Shown here piece after piece: positions 20,566 to 22,018 of a stretch of 22,018 bases of DNA. A program made the position numbers and the translations under genes. The notes under the pieces are model-generated. The model was given only the letters and a program-made list of their open reading frames with translations, was not told the origin of the DNA and did no database searches. Positions within the stretch are counted from its first letter, which is position 1, and each line of letters opens with the position of its first letter. Origin of the DNA: Ophiothrix spiculata (Eukaryota; Echinodermata; Ophiuroidea; Amphilepidida; Ophiotrichidae); the NCBI GenBank assembly GCA_000969725.1, contig JXSR01S068380.1. One strand, written 5' to 3'.

Positions 20566-20881
20566 TTAATACTTGATTAAAAACTACATTTTATGACAAA
20601 ACATTTTAGACACATAGTGCATGTCTGACATCAAGTATAATCTGGTTCTGCCTTTATAAATAAGATGATGAAAACAACAGAATATGTAAGATATTTTCAC
20701 ACAAAGTGGTTTCTCCTGCAATATGACCAAAACTTCTCTTACGACACTCTTACATCCAATCAACAGAAGAAGATTTATCAAATCCACCACATTAGAGGGC
20801 ATGATTTCTAAAAGAGATCACTGCCCAATCTTAGTGCTTTTGCACAGCACCATGTTAGCCATGTGCAACCAAAATTATTAT

Positions 20882-21166
20882 TACTACACCTCTTGAATAT
20901 TTATTAGTTAATACAGCATTTTTATTGGTTGAATAGGGAAGACGCGCAAAAAGTATTTTTGACTCCTTTTCCGCGTGTGCGTTAATACTCAAGTACAGCC
21001 GCGCGGGTATGCGTTTACGCGTTGCACCTTTGTAAAATACACACACCCGGGGAAAAGAGTAAAAACTTCCGCATGGTACTACCGTATGGCTCACGGTAAA
21101 GTACTGAATTTGTTGACTTTGAGATTTATTTTCAAGTTATATTTTGACTTTTTTGAGGTGTAGTAA
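20882..21166. mobile_element. Possible MITE with tactacacctc ends
   Basis: ttactacacctctt near 20881-20894 pairs with tttgaggtgtagtaa near 21152-21166. The core is GC-rich for this region (gacgcgcaaaa, ccgcgtgtgcg, cgcgcgggtatgcg). TIR match is short and no target duplication is clear. Confidence 0.4.
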
Positions 21167-21200
21167 AACAAATACAACATGGTTTATTTCAGAGAAGTAT

Positions 21201-21280
21201 TGCAAAATACTGTCCCTCAGTGTTGGCTCCGCCTCGGGAGGAAGTCTCCATCATCCAACACCTCGGGGACAGTATTTTGC
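21201..21280. repeat. Strong hairpin repeat, 25-bp arms
   Basis: gcaaaatactgtccctcagtg (21202 on) through ttgg (21226) pairs with ccaacacctcggggacagtattttgc (21255-21280) with a one-base slip. The 28-base loop is cctcgggagg-rich and can itself fold (ctccgcctcgggag). It lies 25-100 bases upstream of the first array acceptor. Probably a MITE core; a role in splicing would be speculation. Confidence 0.75.
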
Positions 21281-21304
21281 TATTTGTATAATACCCCAGC
21301 AGAG

Positions 21305-22018
21305 AAGCCAGTGAGATAGGAACCCAAGTGACAACTCATTGGTTCCATTTTTTTATTGTTTGTTGTATTGTAGAAGCCAAAGAGATGGTCGCTATTATTG
21401 TATTGTTATCTTAGCACGTGCCAAGCATAACCTCATTGTTCCTATTATTGTATTGTTATCTAATATAGAAGTCAAAGAGATGGTCGCCCAAGCTAAAGTG
21501 CCCCTTCATAGTACCATGCCAGCACGTGCCAAGCATAACCTCATTGTTCCATATAGAAGTCAAAGAGATGGTCGCCCAAGCTAAAGTGCCCCTTCATAGT
21601 ACCATGCCAGCACGTGCCAAGCATAACCTCATTGTTCCCATTATTGTATTGTTATCTTATATAGAAGCCAAAGAAATGGCCGCCCAAGCTAAAGTGCCCC
21701 TTCATAGTACCATGCCAGCATGTGCCGAACGTAACCTCATTGTTCTCATTATTGTATTGTTATCTTATATAGAAGCCAAAGAGGTGGCCGCCCAAGCTAA
21801 AGTGCCCCTTCATAGCACCATGCCAGCACGTGCCAAGCGTAACCTCATTGTTTCCATTATTGTATTGTTATCTAATATAGAAGCCAAAGAGGTGGCTTCC
21901 CAAGCTAAAGTGCCCCTTCATACCACCATGCCAGCACGTGCCAAGCATAACCTCATTGTTCCTATTATTGTATTGTTATCTTATATAGAAGCCAAAGAAA
22001 TGGCCGCCCAAGCTAAAG
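21305..22018 (+). repeat. Tandem array of exon-acceptor units (108-bp period), possibly overlapping the next FAM13 exon
   Basis: About eight units run off the window edge. Exon-like starts (aagccaaag or aagtcaaag after an AG) lie at 21305 (diverged), 21374, 21469, 21557, 21665, 21773, 21881 and 21989. The last five are exactly 108 bp apart. A unit is a T-rich intron-like stretch ending ttatctTatatag, then sequence reading E-A-K-E-M/V-A-A-Q-A-K-V-P-L-H, then an Arg/Ala and hydrophobic segment back to the next T-rich stretch. Units 21374 and 21469 are internally deleted. In the phase set by exon 19532-19613, the units from 21557 onward form one open frame to the window end. Entering at 21374 meets a stop at 21412 and entering at 21469 a stop at 21582. 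No consensus donor is seen inside a unit. It may be an exon edge amplified in tandem, or simply a satellite-like intron repeat. Confidence 0.85.
21557..22018 (+). CDS. Open frame through the 108-bp array; possible repeat-encoding FAM13 exon, partial
   Basis: In phase with exon 19532-19613, sequence from 21557 to the window end has no stop, about 154 codons in 36-residue repeats. Each repeat holds EAKE(M/V)AAQAK, VPLHSTMPARAK and a hydrophobic NLIV-IIVLLS stretch. Both other forward frames carry a stop in every unit (tag at the acceptor, taa in caagctaaag). The evidence is not independent between units, because one open unit copied makes all open. Differences between units are mostly amino-acid changing (Met/Val, Arg/Cys, Lys/Glu, His/Arg), which does not suggest strong coding constraint. 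The hydrophobic part is unlike a FAM13 coiled coil, so only the EAKEMAAQAK start may be genuine exon. Confidence 0.3.

Larger units (their letters stand above)
19614..21304 (+). other. Intron leading to the exon-acceptor array
   Basis: About 1.7 kb up to the first possible acceptor of the array. Contains the TTAA-flanked element 20050-20565, a possible element at 20882-21166 and the hairpin at 21201-21280. 19614-20045 has only a weak inverted pair (gtccgatt at 19666 and atcggac at 19965). Confidence 0.65.
361..22018 (+). other. FAM13: FAM13-family gene (FAM13A/B-like), internal part, both ends outside the window
   Basis: Seven exons join in frame (phases 2, 1, 2, 2, 2, 0, 1 at their 3' ends) into about 306 codons with no stop. 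Recognition rests on several short blocks in the family order: VPPLNLSNLHEHGDG then EPIPAW, an LSPR block, SEDTEIPPSPPSS, QLTRQIRSLKRK followed by FEEEFEKDK, and PSHIDKATQPEIKK. From memory, human FAM13A has closely similar blocks in the same order (TEVPPSPPNS, QLTRRIQSLKKKIRKFE, PSHSDKAANPEV). Known of the family: cytoplasmic regulators; FAM13A and B have an N-terminal RhoGAP domain and C-terminal coiled coils, and FAM13A has been linked to Rho and beta-catenin signalling. The RhoGAP exons should lie upstream and the C-terminal exons downstream of this window. Invertebrates may carry one ancestral gene, so no A/B/C assignment is made. Family call strong; exact ends unknown. Confidence 0.88.

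Noticed and set aside
20855..21163. Overlapping ORFs on both strands at 20855-21163 as a gene
   Set aside because: They fall in a probable MITE core with GC-rich inverted sequence and show no splice or homology support.
1..22018. CRISPR arrays, operons or other prokaryotic systems
   Set aside because: The spliced gene, SINEs and MITEs show eukaryotic nuclear DNA; the only regular array has no unique spacers of constant size.

Overview
The window is intron-rich, AT-rich eukaryotic nuclear DNA. Its one recognisable gene lies on the plus strand: the middle part of a FAM13-family gene (the vertebrate FAM13A/B/C family; the A and B proteins carry an N-terminal RhoGAP domain, which would lie upstream of this window). 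Seven coding exons are supported at 361-419, 1289-1686, 2439-2538, 3433-3513, 13100-13165, 18919-19051 and 19532-19613. Each has a plausible AG acceptor and GT donor, and all seven phases join without a stop to give about 306 codons. FAM13 landmarks appear in the family order: a Ser/Pro/basic region, VPPLNLSNLHEHGDG, EPIPAW, an LSPR block, SEDTEIPPSPPSS, a basic coiled coil (RSLKRKIRQFEEEFEKDK) and PSHIDKATQPEIKK. Exon sizes, intron density, tRNA-type SINEs and abundant short inverted-repeat transposons suggest a marine invertebrate deuterostome (hemichordate, echinoderm or amphioxus type). The species cannot be fixed from the sequence alone.

Layout: 1-3513 holds four exons, a tRNA-derived SINE fragment, a fold-back repeat, a decayed partial copy of the third exon and a possible alternative terminal exon. 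3514-13099 is a 9.6 kb intron made largely of non-autonomous transposons. It includes a long-TIR element with a tRNA-SINE at its centre, and a 1.74 kb sequence present twice, either side of a 50-N assembly gap. That duplication looks like two haplotypes placed in tandem. 13166-18918 is a second large intron with a mariner-type element, a hAT-type element nested inside a fold-back repeat, and several more inverted-repeat elements. 18919-19613 holds the two coiled-coil exons.

The most unusual region is 21305-22018, at the window end. It is a tandem array of about eight units, settling to an exact 108-bp (36-codon) period. Every unit carries a candidate splice acceptor followed by the same exon-like start (E-A-K-E-M/V) in the phase needed to continue exon 19532-19613. 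One interpretation is that the 3' splice site and 5' edge of the next FAM13 exon have been amplified in tandem. The array runs off the window, so its end and the true downstream exon are not visible.

No independent second protein-coding gene is supported, and none of the transposon copies carries a recognisable transposase. All the other ORFs of about 60-100 codons lie in introns or repeats.
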